Shown: one piece after another, positions 6,013 to 12,945 of the stretch
Position numbering within the stretch: position 1 is the stretch's first letter
How the letters are laid out: the number at the start of each line of letters is the position of its first letter
From: Acidobacteriota bacterium
Lineage (GTDB): Bacteria; Acidobacteriota; Terriglobia; UBA7540
Direction: 5' to 3'
DNA length: 14,633 nucleotides
NCBI GenBank assembly: GCA_003224635.1
Contig: QHZK01000023.1
Location: 1-14,633 of the forward strand
The notes under the pieces: model-generated
Database searches by the model: none
What the model saw: the letters and a program-made list of their open reading frames with translations, nothing else
Told to the model about the DNA's origin: nothing
Made by a program: the position numbers and the translations under genes

Positions 6013-7704
6013 ATGCACAACACCGACCGCGAAACGCTTGAGACCGACGTCCTGATCGTGGGCGCAGGGCCTGCAGGGCTCGCTTGCGCGCTGCGCCTGG
6101 CGCAGTTGATCGAGGCCCACAACCAGAAGGCCGAAAGAGGCCAGTCTGCGGCTCCGCCGCTCAGCGCCGAAAACATCTACATCCTCGAAAAGGCCGGCGA
6201 AATCGGCGCGCACTGCCTTTCCGGCGCCGTGCTCGACCCGCGGGCTCTCCGTGAGCTCGTGCCGGACTTCGAGGCCCGCGGCGCGCCGCTCGAGTCGCCT
6301 GTCACTTCGGACGCGGTTTACTTCTTCACGCGCGGCAGGGCGTGGCGGCTGCCGGTGAATCCTCCCTTCCTCCGCAATCATGGCAACTACATCATCTCGC
6401 TCAACCGGTTCGTGAAATGGATGGGCGAGTTGCTCGAGCAAGCGGGCGTGACGGTCTTTTCGGGATTTGCAGGCATGGAAGTCCTGTACGATGGCAGCCG
6501 CGTCGTCGGCGTGCGCACCGACGACAAGGGAATCGACAAGCAGGGAAAGCCCAAGGCCAATTTTCAGCCGGGCTACGACCTGCGCGCCAAGGTCACCGTT
6601 TTTGCCGAGGGACCGCGCGGCTCGCTCACCAAGCAACTGGTTGCCAGGCTGGGGCTCGACCGCGGCCGCAACCCGCAGGTGTATACGCTCGGGGTGAAGG
6701 AGTTGTGGGAGGTTCCGCCGGGCCGCGTTCGCCGCGGTCAGGTGATCCACACCGCGGGCTGGCCGCTCAGCAGCAGGCAGTTCGGCGGCGGATTTATCTA
6801 CGCCGTTTCGGACACGCGCTTGTCGGTCGGGCTGGTCGCGGGGCTGGACTACGAAGACCCGCGCTTTGACGTACACCACGCCTTCCAGCAGTTCAAGACT
6901 CATCCCTGGCTGCGCAAGCTGCTCGATGGCGGGCAGATGGTCCGCTACGGCGCCAAGACCATCCCGGAAGGCGGCTACTTCGCCATCCCCGAAACGGCGA
7001 TGGACGGCGCGCTGATCGCGGGCGACGCGGCGGGGTTCCTGAACTCGCAGCGGCTGAAGGGCATCCACCTGGCGATGAAAACGGGCATGCTGGCGGCGGA
7101 GACGGTCTTCGAGGCGCTTCTCCAGGGCGATTATTCGAAAGCCACTCTCGGAAACTTTGAAGAGCGCTGGCGCGCGAGCTGGGTGCGCGACGAACTCTGG
7201 AAGGTGCGCAACTATCACCAGGGCTTCGAGCACGGCTTCTGGTCCGGCACGCTCCACGCCGCGTTGCAGTTGGTGACGGGCGGACGAGGCGTCCGGGCGC
7301 GGTACCGGTCACGCCCAGGCCACGAGCGCATGAAACCCCTCGCCGAGTTTGACAGCCGGCCCATCAAAACGCTGAAGCCGGATGGCCGTCTCACCTTCGA
7401 CAAGCTGTCGGACGTGTACCACTCGGCGACCCACCACGAAGAGGACCAGCCTCCGCATCTCGTCATTGCCGATTACGACATTTGCAACCACCGCTGCACG
7501 CGCGAATACGGCAACCCGTGCCAACACTTCTGCCCCGCCGCCGTCTACGAAATGGAGGACGACCCCGACGGCTCGGGAAAGCGCCTGAAGCTCAACCCTT
7601 CGAACTGCGTCCACTGCAAGACCTGCGACATCGCCGACCCTTACCAGATCATCACGTGGGTGTGCCCCGAAGGGGGAGGCGGTCCGCACTACGAGGGGAT
7701 GTGA
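6013..7704 (+). CDS. Electron transfer flavoprotein-ubiquinone oxidoreductase
   Basis: This 563-residue protein is a flavin and iron-sulfur enzyme that passes electrons from reduced ETF (from fatty acid or amino acid oxidation) to the membrane quinone pool. The N-terminal FAD-binding motif is DVLIVGAGPAGLACALRL, with Gly17, Gly19 and Gly22. Family landmarks follow: GAHCLSGAVLDPRAL, LIAGDAAGFLN and KGIHLAMKTGMLAAE. The C-terminal [4Fe-4S] domain has Cys507 plus Cys532, Cys535 and Cys538 in NCVHCKTCDI, and ends in PEGGGGPHYEGM, the classical ETF-QO ending. Unlike the canonical form, there are extra cysteines at 491, 495 and 503 (CNHRC and NPCQHFC) and Cys551 before the final PEGGGG. No etfA or etfB is in the window. 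The ATG lies just after a hairpin-forming repeat and has no visible Shine-Dalgarno sequence. Confidence 0.95.
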   Translation: MHNTDRETLETDVLIVGAGPAGLACALRLAQLIEAHNQKAERGQSAAPPLSAENIYILEKAGEIGAHCLSGAVLDPRALRELVPDFEARGAPLESPVTSDAVYFFTRGRAWRLPVNPPFLRNHGNYIISLNRFVKWMGELLEQAGVTVFSGFAGMEVLYDGSRVVGVRTDDKGIDKQGKPKANFQPGYDLRAKVTVFAEGPRGSLTKQLVARLGLDRGRNPQVYTLGVKELWEVPPGRVRRGQVIHTAGWPLSSRQFGGGFIYAVSDTRLSVGLVAGLDYEDPRFDVHHAFQQFKTHPWLRKLLDGGQMVRYGAKTIPEGGYFAIPETAMDGALIAGDAAGFLNSQRLKGIHLAMKTGMLAAETVFEALLQGDYSKATLGNFEERWRASWVRDELWKVRNYHQGFEHGFWSGTLHAALQLVTGGRGVRARYRSRPGHERMKPLAEFDSRPIKTLKPDGRLTFDKLSDVYHSATHHEEDQPPHLVIADYDICNHRCTREYGNPCQHFCPAAVYEMEDDPDGSGKRLKLNPSNCVHCKTCDIADPYQIITWVCPEGGGGPHYEGM

Positions 7705-7763
7705 GCCTCAGGGGTCTCATTTGTGACTCTGCTTCTATCCTATAAGTGTCATACACGGACCGC

Positions 7764-8579
7764 ATGGCCGAACGATCACCAAAGCTTGCAGGCGTTGTAG
7801 CCGAACAGGAATCCGGCCGCACTCAGGACGAGCACGCTCGGGAAGACCCCACGGGGGCTAGTGAGAACCGGCGGACCTTCACGCCCTGGCAGCGAGTCCA
7901 GATCTTTGTCGCCACCTGGATCGGCTACTTCGCCGTCCTGCTGATCGGCCGCACGTTGCGCTGGGAGGTGGAGGGCTGGGATAACTTCGAAGCCGCGCTC
8001 CAACTCGGAAAAAGTCTGATCTACGCTTTCTGGCACTGCGATATCTTTTCCGCGACGTGGTTCTGGCGAAGGCGCGGCATCGTGGTGATGACCAGCCAGA
8101 ACTTCGACGGCGAGTACATCGGCCGAATCATCCGGAAGCACGGTTACGGCGCGGCGCGCGGGTCGAGCAGCCGGGGCGGCGCGCGCGCGCTGGTGGAGAT
8201 GGTCCGGTCGATCCGAAAGGGCCGCTTGGCTGCCTTCACCGTGGACGGGCCGCGCGGGCCGCGTCACGTGGCGAAACCCGGCGCGGTGCTGCTCGCGAAG
8301 GCCACGGGCGCGCCGATTCTGTGCTTTCACATCGTTCCCGCGCGCGCCTGGGCCCTTCGCAAGAGCTGGGACCGGACGGAGATCCCTCATCCCTTCAGCC
8401 GCGCGGCCATTTTCATCGCACCGCCGATCTCAGTCAACCAGGACGCCGGCGACGAGGAACAGGCCCGCAAGCTTCGGGAAGTGCAGGCAAGCCTGAACGA
8501 GCTGGGAAGGCGCGGAGAGGAGTGGAAGGCGGAACAGCAAATCAAAAGGCAAAACTCAAAAAGCAAAACTCAAAAATGA
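7764..8579 (+). CDS. DUF374 lysophospholipid/lipid A acyltransferase family protein
   Basis: This protein has 271 residues from ATG 7764. GTG 7746 would add six residues, but it has no ribosome site, whereas the ATG has a weak GGA upstream. A polar N-terminus (1-43) precedes a hydrophobic helix (about 45-62). DUF374 landmarks follow: YAFWHCD with His91, SQNFDGEYIGRII at 111-123, RGSSSRGGARALVEM from 132, and FTVDGPRGPRH from 158, then GAVLLAKATGAPIL and SWDRTEIPHPFSRA. The family includes LpxJ, a late lipid A acyltransferase of epsilonproteobacteria. With lpxA and lpxI about 2.5 kb away a similar role is plausible, but another lipid acceptor is possible. The extreme C-terminus (IKRQNSKSKTQK) is encoded by a tandem repeat, so it is probably not functional. 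It is convergent with coaE. Confidence 0.85.
   Translation: MAERSPKLAGVVAEQESGRTQDEHAREDPTGASENRRTFTPWQRVQIFVATWIGYFAVLLIGRTLRWEVEGWDNFEAALQLGKSLIYAFWHCDIFSATWFWRRRGIVVMTSQNFDGEYIGRIIRKHGYGAARGSSSRGGARALVEMVRSIRKGRLAAFTVDGPRGPRHVAKPGAVLLAKATGAPILCFHIVPARAWALRKSWDRTEIPHPFSRAAIFIAPPISVNQDAGDEEQARKLREVQASLNELGRRGEEWKAEQQIKRQNSKSKTQK
8549..8576 (+). repeat. 14-bp tandem direct repeat forming the acyltransferase C-terminus
   Basis: GCAAAACTCAAAAA occurs twice in a row (8549-8562 and 8563-8576), immediately before the stop TGA 8577-8579. The A-rich composition contrasts with the GC-rich gene upstream. It resembles a spacer repeat that has extended into the gene. Confidence 0.8.
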
Positions 8580-8656
8580 GGAACCCGCTCACTTGACGAA
8601 TATTATCGCAGCGCGACGATGAGCAATCCTGCCCCCAACACCTTCTATTGCGCCGA

Positions 8657-9310
8657 TCACGCCCTGCCGACTTGTCGCACCAGGTCCGCGTAGACCTTGC
8701 GTACTTGTTCGCGTGTGCTTTCAAGGCTCCCCGAGCAATCGATCAGATAATCGGCGCGCCTGCGCTTCTCCTCCGCCGGCATCTGGGCGGCGATGCGCTG
8801 CTCGGCTTCTTCTCGCGAAAGTCCGGCTTTCGCCATGAGCCGTTCGACCTGTTGCTCGGGCCAGCACCAGGCGACCACGACCTTGTCGAAGCACCCGCCA
8901 ATGCCGGCTTCGAAGATGAGAGCCGCGTCCACAAGGACTACGGACCGGGGGCGGCGGAACGTCACATCGTCGGCGTGATAATGCGATATCAAATCGTCAG
9001 CCTGGTATTGCGCGGCAAGGTCCTCAACGCCAGCAATGATCCGCGGGTGCACGATGGCGTTGAGCTGTTGCAGCCTCTCAGGGTCGCGGAACACGATTCG
9101 GCCCAGGCGCGACCGGTCGATCTCACCAGAGTCGTCGAGGATTTCCTTTCCAAACTGTCTTAGGATTTCCGCGTAGGCCGGGCTTGATGAACGCAGCATC
9201 TCATGGCCGATGCGGTCGGCGTCGATGATCCTGGCCCCGAGGTCCTGAAACATCCGGGCCACGGTGCTCTTGCCTGAGGCAGCGCCGCCGGTTAGTCCGA
9301 AGTAGCCCAT
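8657..9310 (-). CDS. coaE: Dephospho-CoA kinase
   Basis: This 217-residue protein catalyses the last step of coenzyme A synthesis, ATP-dependent phosphorylation of the 3'-hydroxyl of dephospho-CoA in the cytoplasm. It has a P-loop GGAASGKST at 8-16, the DAD motif at 30-32 with RIGHEML after it, HPRI in the middle (NAIVHPRI), and VVLVDAALIFEAG, the usual core strand with a Glu close by. The LID-like region has LSREEAEQRIAAQMPAEEKRRRADYLID. It is slightly longer than the usual 200 or so residues because of about a dozen extra residues (around SHYHADDVTFRRPR) before the VVLVD strand. The ATG lies six bases after the folD stop on the same strand, so the two genes are probably one transcript. It has no clear ribosome site of its own and is convergent with the acyltransferase gene. 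Confidence 0.95.
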   Translation of the reverse strand: MGYFGLTGGAASGKSTVARMFQDLGARIIDADRIGHEMLRSSSPAYAEILRQFGKEILDDSGEIDRSRLGRIVFRDPERLQQLNAIVHPRIIAGVEDLAAQYQADDLISHYHADDVTFRRPRSVVLVDAALIFEAGIGGCFDKVVVAWCWPEQQVERLMAKAGLSREEAEQRIAAQMPAEEKRRRADYLIDCSGSLESTREQVRKVYADLVRQVGRA

Positions 9311-9316
9311 TTGGTG

Positions 9317-10261
9317 CTACGATCGCGAGCCGGCGCTGGCGCGCGTCCCGCGTCTGAGCCTCGCCGCCTTGACTGTGTTCGCCATGAGCATGGCGATGGT
9401 CAAAGGTCCGACGCCTCCCGGCACGGGCGTATAAGCCCCCGCCTTCTCCCGAACGTCCTCGGGCTGGACGTCGCCGACCAGCACCGACCCTTTGGCCTCG
9501 AGCTCGCCGAGCGGCCCGGCCGGGTCGTGAAAAATGCGCCGCACTTCTTCCGGCGTCGTCAAGCGGTTGATGCCGACGTCGATCACCGTTGCTCCGGGCT
9601 TGATGAACTCCCCGGTGACGGACGCCGCCTTGCCCATAGCCGCCACAAGGATGTCTCCTTCGCGCGCCACGGCGGCCAGGTCTCGCGTTTTCGAATGACA
9701 GATCGTCACCGTGGCGTGGTTGTGAAGCAGCAGTATGGCGACGGGCTTGCCGACCATGTCGCTACGCCCCACCACCACCGCGCGCGCGCCGTTGATCGGA
9801 ATGCTGCTGCGCACCAGGATTTCAATGATCCCGGCGGGCGTGCAAGGGACCAAGCCGGGACGGCCGCTGACCAGATTGCCTATATTCACCGGATGGAGGC
9901 CGTCCACATCCTTCCCAGGGTCGATCGCCTCGAGCACGCGCTTCGCGTCCACTTGAGGCGGCAGAGGCAGTTGCACTAGAATGCCGTCGATTTCCTCCCG
10001 CGCGTTCAGGCGGGCGATCAAGTCGAGGAGCTGCTCGGTCGAGGTCGTCGCCGGCCATTCGATCTTTTCGCTGTAGAGGCCGAGCGCCTCGGTTGTTTTC
10101 ACCTTGCTGCGGACGTAGATCTGCGAGGCGGGATTCTCCCCCACCAGGACCGCGGCCAGGCCCGGCGTGACGCCCGCAGCCTTGAGATCCCGAATCTGCC
10201 CGGCGAGTTCCGCCTTGATCTGGTCTCGAATCTTGTTGCCGTCAAGAACGCGCGCGCCCAA
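9317..10261 (-). CDS. folD: Bifunctional methylenetetrahydrofolate dehydrogenase/cyclohydrolase
   Basis: This 314-residue protein interconverts 5,10-methylene-, methenyl- and 10-formyl-tetrahydrofolate in one-carbon metabolism. Motifs are YVRSKVKT at 49-56 with the catalytic Lys53, ILVQLPLPP, KDVDGLHPVN, PCTPAGIIEIL, the NADP-binding VVGRSDMVGKP, VIDVGIN and the near C-terminal PVPGGVGPLTIAML. The start is TTG at 10259-10261, with GGAG seven bases upstream. An upstream ATG (10272-10274) is in another frame, so TTG is the best start. A short basic C-terminal tail (RLRRGTRASAGSRS) extends beyond the usual end of the family. coaE follows after six bases, giving a folD-coaE operon that is divergent from fabZ. 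No clear promoter for it was found in the 10262-10485 spacer. Confidence 0.96.
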   Translation of the reverse strand: MGARVLDGNKIRDQIKAELAGQIRDLKAAGVTPGLAAVLVGENPASQIYVRSKVKTTEALGLYSEKIEWPATTSTEQLLDLIARLNAREEIDGILVQLPLPPQVDAKRVLEAIDPGKDVDGLHPVNIGNLVSGRPGLVPCTPAGIIEILVRSSIPINGARAVVVGRSDMVGKPVAILLLHNHATVTICHSKTRDLAAVAREGDILVAAMGKAASVTGEFIKPGATVIDVGINRLTTPEEVRRIFHDPAGPLGELEAKGSVLVGDVQPEDVREKAGAYTPVPGGVGPLTIAMLMANTVKAARLRRGTRASAGSRS

Positions 10262-10268
10262 TCTGTCT

Positions 10269-10272
10269 CTCC
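10269..10272 (-). promoter_or_regulatory. Ribosome binding site deciding the folD TTG start
   Basis: On the minus strand GGAG (within GGAGAGAC) lies seven bases before TTG 10261-10259. The only nearby ATG is out of frame, so this supports the rare start codon. Confidence 0.65.
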
Positions 10273-10412
10273 ATCACTCGAACGAGTCTAGCACAGCCAT
10301 TGTAGCGGCCATCATACCGACTTGCTCGCCTGGCCGCCCAGGGGAAGGCCCACCCACGGTTGCTTCCGCGAACGCGTCGTCATTCAATTTCATCGGGCAA
10401 GAGCTTTCGATT

Positions 10413-10418
10413 TATAAT
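10413..10418 (+). promoter_or_regulatory. Consensus -10 box upstream of fabZ
   Basis: TATAAT (10413-10418) is a perfect -10 hexamer in otherwise GC-rich sequence, 67 bases before the fabZ start. The -35 region is weak: the best candidate is TTCATC at 10389-10394 with an 18-base spacer. It would drive fabZ-lpxA and perhaps the genes after it. Transcription would start near 10425. Confidence 0.55.
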
Positions 10419-10442
10419 ACGAGCGGCTCGGTAACTCGACAA

Positions 10443-10459
10443 GGCGCTCGCAGAGCGCC
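10443..10459 (+). promoter_or_regulatory. Perfect hairpin in the fabZ leader
   Basis: GGCGCTC (10443-10449) and GAGCGCC (10453-10459) form a perfect seven-base inverted repeat with a three-base loop, between the candidate transcription start and the fabZ start. A second weaker pairing, AGCGC (10454-10458) with GCGCT (10466-10470), uses the same bases, so the two folds exclude each other. The sequence shows only the potential structure, not a function. Confidence 0.45.
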
Positions 10460-10485
10460 GCACTAGCGCTTATGGATGGTGTACC

Positions 10486-10998
10486 GTGGCTGATCAGATT
10501 GCCGCGCCCGAGACAGAGAAGGGCTCCCGAGCGGATCAGAAACCGGTCTACGGCATCATGGACATCGTCAAGATCCTGCCGCACCGGTACCCGTTTCTGC
10601 TCGTCGACCGGATTATCGAGCTCGAGCCTGACAAGCGCATCGTCGGGCTTAAGAACGTTACCATCAACGAGCATTTCTTCCAGGGCCATTTCCCGGGCGC
10701 GCCCGTGATGCCCGGAGTCCTGATCATCGAGGCCATGGCGCAGGTAGCCGGCGTGCTGATTTATCGGGACATGCCGGAGTCGGAGCGGCGCTCCAAGCTT
10801 GTCTACTTCACCGGCATCGACAACGCGAAGTTTCGCCGGCCCGTAGTCCCCGGCGACCAGTTGCGCATAGAAATGGAGGTGCTCAGCCGGCGCTCGAGCG
10901 GCAGCTTTGGCAAGATGGCCGGCCGGGCGCTGGTAGACGGGAAACTGGTCGCTGAAGCCGTCGTCGTATTTGCGGTCTCCGAGCGTCCCGGCTCATGA
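10486..10998 (+). CDS. fabZ: 3-hydroxyacyl-[acyl-carrier-protein] dehydratase FabZ
   Basis: This protein has 170 residues from GTG 10486. ATG 10558 would give 146 residues, close to the common family length, and neither start has a strong ribosome site. FabZ dehydrates 3-hydroxyacyl-ACP in fatty acid elongation and competes with LpxA for the same hydroxyacyl-ACP pool. Key motifs are the substrate-side ILPHRYPFLLVDR at 30-42, NEHFFQGHFPGAPVMPG with the catalytic His68, and VLIIEAMAQ with the catalytic Glu82. The single-domain hot-dog fold ends with AEAVVVFAV. Its stop overlaps the lpxA ATG (ATGA), so the two are translationally coupled, a classical fabZ-lpxA arrangement. The leader contains a consensus -10 box and a hairpin. 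Confidence 0.95.
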   Translation: MADQIAAPETEKGSRADQKPVYGIMDIVKILPHRYPFLLVDRIIELEPDKRIVGLKNVTINEHFFQGHFPGAPVMPGVLIIEAMAQVAGVLIYRDMPESERRSKLVYFTGIDNAKFRRPVVPGDQLRIEMEVLSRRSSGSFGKMAGRALVDGKLVAEAVVVFAVSERPGS

Positions 10999-11771
10999 AA
11001 GCTCACCCCACAGCCATCATCCACCCTCGAGCTCAGCTTGCGTGCAGTGTCGCCGTCGGTCCCTATACGGTGATCCAAGAGGGGGTGGAACTCGGCGATG
11101 ACTGTGAAGTGATGTCGCACGTCGTGCTCGGCGGGCCCGCGCGAATCGGCAAGCGCAACCGGATTTTCCCCTGGGCGTCCGTCGGCCTCGAGCCGCAAGA
11201 CATGAAGTACCGCGGCGAGCCGACGCGCCTCGAAGCGGGCGACGACAACATTTTTAGGGAATTTGTCACCGTGCATCGCGGGACGGCCGGGGGCGGAGGG
11301 GTGACGAAGATCGGGAACCACAATCTGCTGATGGCCTACGTTCACATCGCCCATGACTGCATCCTGGGAGACCACGTCATCATGGCGAACGGCGCATCGC
11401 TGGCGGGCCACGTGGAGATCGGCGACTACGCCATGGTGGGCGCGTTCTGCGGCATCCATCAGTTCTGCCGCATCGGCACCGCGAGCTTCCTCGGCAGTTA
11501 CACCGTCGTGAACAAGGACGTTCTGCCCTATTCGAAGACCAGCGCCGAGCGCCCGATGTCGGTCTACGGCGCCAACCGCGTGGGCCTCGAACGCCGAGGA
11601 ATCTCGAAGGAGGATATCGACGAGCTTCAGGCCGCGTTCCGCCTGCTCTCGCGCTCCAAGCTCAACACTACCCAGGCGCTCGAAGGCATCGAGGCGCGCG
11701 GCATCAAGTCGGAGCACGTCCGCGCGCTCGTGCAGTTCATCAAGACCTCGGAGCGCGGCGTGGCGAAGTGA
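10995..11771 (+). CDS. lpxA: UDP-N-acetylglucosamine acyltransferase LpxA
   Basis: This 258-residue cytoplasmic enzyme carries out the first step of lipid A synthesis: transfer of a 3-hydroxyacyl chain from ACP to the 3-position of a UDP-GlcNAc sugar. The N-terminal two thirds is a left-handed beta-helix of hexapeptide repeats (for example IGDYAM and VGAFCG). Catalytic His120 lies in YVHIAHDC, and the conserved EPQDMKYRGE has Asp69. The C-terminal helical part includes VGLERRGISKEDIDEL. The ruler region (SFLGSYTVVNKDVLPYS) differs from E. coli, so the acyl chain length cannot be inherited from that model. If the neighbouring oxidoreductase is GnnA-like, LpxA might use a 3-amino sugar; this is speculation. 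It starts by overlapping the fabZ stop. After its stop comes a 160-base repeat spacer before lpxI. Confidence 0.96.
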   Translation: MKAHPTAIIHPRAQLACSVAVGPYTVIQEGVELGDDCEVMSHVVLGGPARIGKRNRIFPWASVGLEPQDMKYRGEPTRLEAGDDNIFREFVTVHRGTAGGGGVTKIGNHNLLMAYVHIAHDCILGDHVIMANGASLAGHVEIGDYAMVGAFCGIHQFCRIGTASFLGSYTVVNKDVLPYSKTSAERPMSVYGANRVGLERRGISKEDIDELQAAFRLLSRSKLNTTQALEGIEARGIKSEHVRALVQFIKTSERGVAK

Positions 11772-11781
11772 GCGAACTGAC

Positions 11782-11933
11782 CCATTGAGTCATTGGGCCA
11801 TTGAGTCATTGAATCATCGAGCCACACAAAGAAGTTCTCCGTCATCAGTGGGTAGTTATCAGTGAAAGCCTGAAAAATGGCTCTGTTGGTGACTGAGAAC
11901 TGAAAACTGAAGACTGAGAACTGAGAACTGATA
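11782..11933 (+). repeat. Composite spacer repeat, copy A, between lpxA and lpxI
   Basis: It begins with CATTGAGTCATTGGGC-type units; the 23 bases 11782-11804 are identical to 12801-12823. A 57-base core follows at 11854-11910, matching 12852-12908 at 53 positions. It ends in degenerate ACTGAGAACTGA units that run up to the lpxI ATG. The paired copy lies on the other side of lpxI. Confidence 0.85.
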
Positions 11934-12791
11934 ATGGCCGGCGAAATTGTGGAGCCAAAAACCGAGGCCAGCAGAAAGCTCTCCGAGGAGCGTTACGCCA
12001 TTATCGCCGGTAACGGACATTTCCCGTTCCTGGTGCTTGACGCGGCGCGCGATCAGGGGATCGACCCGCTGGTCGTGGCCATCAAGGAAGAAGCGTCGCC
12101 CGAGCTTGACCGGAAGGCTGGAGCGATCCACTGGCTGAGCCTGGGCGAGGTCGGCAAGCTGCTCGGGCTGCTCGAGGCGGCGCGGGTAAACAAAATAGTG
12201 CTGGCGGGGCAGGTCAAGCACGCGCAGCTCTTCAGCTCCATCCCGCCGGACGGGGTGGTGCGCAACGCCCTCGATAGCATGCATCAAAAGAACACGGACG
12301 CGCTGATCGGCGCGTTCGTGCGTATGGTCGAGCAGCGCGGCATCGAGGTGGTGGACTCGACGCTTTTTTTGAAACCGCTGCTCGCCCCCGCCGGGACGCT
12401 GACGCGGCGCGCGCCGGGCGCAAGCGAGCTGGCGGACGTAGCCTACGGGCGCGAGGTGGCCAAGAAGCTCGCCGGCCTCGATATCGGGCAGACCGTAGTC
12501 GTGGCCGACCGCGCCTGCGTCGCGGTCGAGGCCATGGAGGGCACCGACGCCACGATCGAGCGCGCGGCGACTCTGAGTAACGGCAAACGGCTGGTGATCG
12601 TCAAAGTCAGTAAGCCCGACCAGGACATGCGCTTTGACGTCCCGGTGGTGGGGCCGCAAACCATCCGGGTGATGAGCCGCTCGAACGCGATCGTCCTGGC
12701 GCTCGACGCCGGCAAGACCCTCCTGTTCGAGCGCCAGCGGCTGCTCGAGGAGGCTGACGGGGCGGGGATCGCGATTATGAGTAGCGATTGA
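11934..12791 (+). CDS. lpxI: UDP-2,3-diacylglucosamine diphosphatase LpxI
   Basis: This 285-residue protein belongs to the LpxI family (formerly DUF1009), which hydrolyses UDP-2,3-diacylglucosamine to lipid X and UMP in lipid A synthesis and replaces LpxH in many bacteria. The N-terminal domain opens with YAIIAGNGHFPFLVLDAA (from 21) and includes KIVLAGQVKH. The C-terminal domain contains TVVVADRACVAVEAMEGTD, VKVSKPDQDMRFDVPVVG with Asp235 (the family's catalytic Asp position), and TIRVMSRSNAIVLALDAGKT. The ATG follows directly on a spacer repeat, with no ribosome site visible, so a later start cannot be excluded; the conserved part starts near residue 20. The stop TGA falls inside the first unit of a second copy of the same repeat. 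Its neighbours lpxA and fabZ support the role. Confidence 0.95.
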   Translation: MAGEIVEPKTEASRKLSEERYAIIAGNGHFPFLVLDAARDQGIDPLVVAIKEEASPELDRKAGAIHWLSLGEVGKLLGLLEAARVNKIVLAGQVKHAQLFSSIPPDGVVRNALDSMHQKNTDALIGAFVRMVEQRGIEVVDSTLFLKPLLAPAGTLTRRAPGASELADVAYGREVAKKLAGLDIGQTVVVADRACVAVEAMEGTDATIERAATLSNGKRLVIVKVSKPDQDMRFDVPVVGPQTIRVMSRSNAIVLALDAGKTLLFERQRLLEEADGAGIAIMSSD

Positions 12792-12931
12792 GTCATCGGG
12801 CCATTGAGTCATTGGGCCATTGAAAGAAGTGCTCAGTCATCAACAGTCGCCAGTTATCAGTGAAAACCTGAAGAATGGCTCTGTTGGTGGCTGAAAACTG
12901 AAAACTGATTAACTGAAGACTGACACGACTG
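12786..12931 (+). repeat. Composite spacer repeat, copy B, between lpxI and the oxidoreductase gene
   Basis: This is the same architecture as copy A: ATTGAGTCAT-type units (12786-12823), an AAAGAAGTGCTCAGTCATC-like link, the 57-base core (12852-12908, 53 of 57 bases identical to copy A) and degenerate AACTGA units. It lacks about nine bases present in copy A after the first units. The lpxI stop codon lies in its first unit. Confidence 0.85.
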
Positions 12932-12945
12932 ACAACTCGCTTGCA

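Noticed and set aside
5085..6176. A 363-codon minus-strand open frame across the TPR gene and the TTCGA repeat
   Set aside because: It lacks a ribosome site or known motif, and part of it (SKIEARPSFEFRISNF) is simply the translated repeat. The TPR gene on the other strand has a ribosome site, a membrane helix and repeats.
5932..7257. A 441-codon minus-strand open frame opposite the ETF-QO gene
   Set aside because: It has no recognisable domain, is rich in Arg/Ala/His as expected for an antisense shadow of a GC-rich gene, and its end is translated from the TTCGA repeat. The plus-strand ETF-QO has complete family motifs.
7721..7746. TTGTGA plus TATAAG as a promoter for the acyltransferase gene
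   Set aside because: The spacing is only 14 bases and the -35 match is poor; the TATAAG may contribute but cannot be supported.
11782..12931. The paired spacer repeats as a CRISPR array
   Set aside because: There are only two copies a kilobase apart, with a gene between them and no regular spacers.
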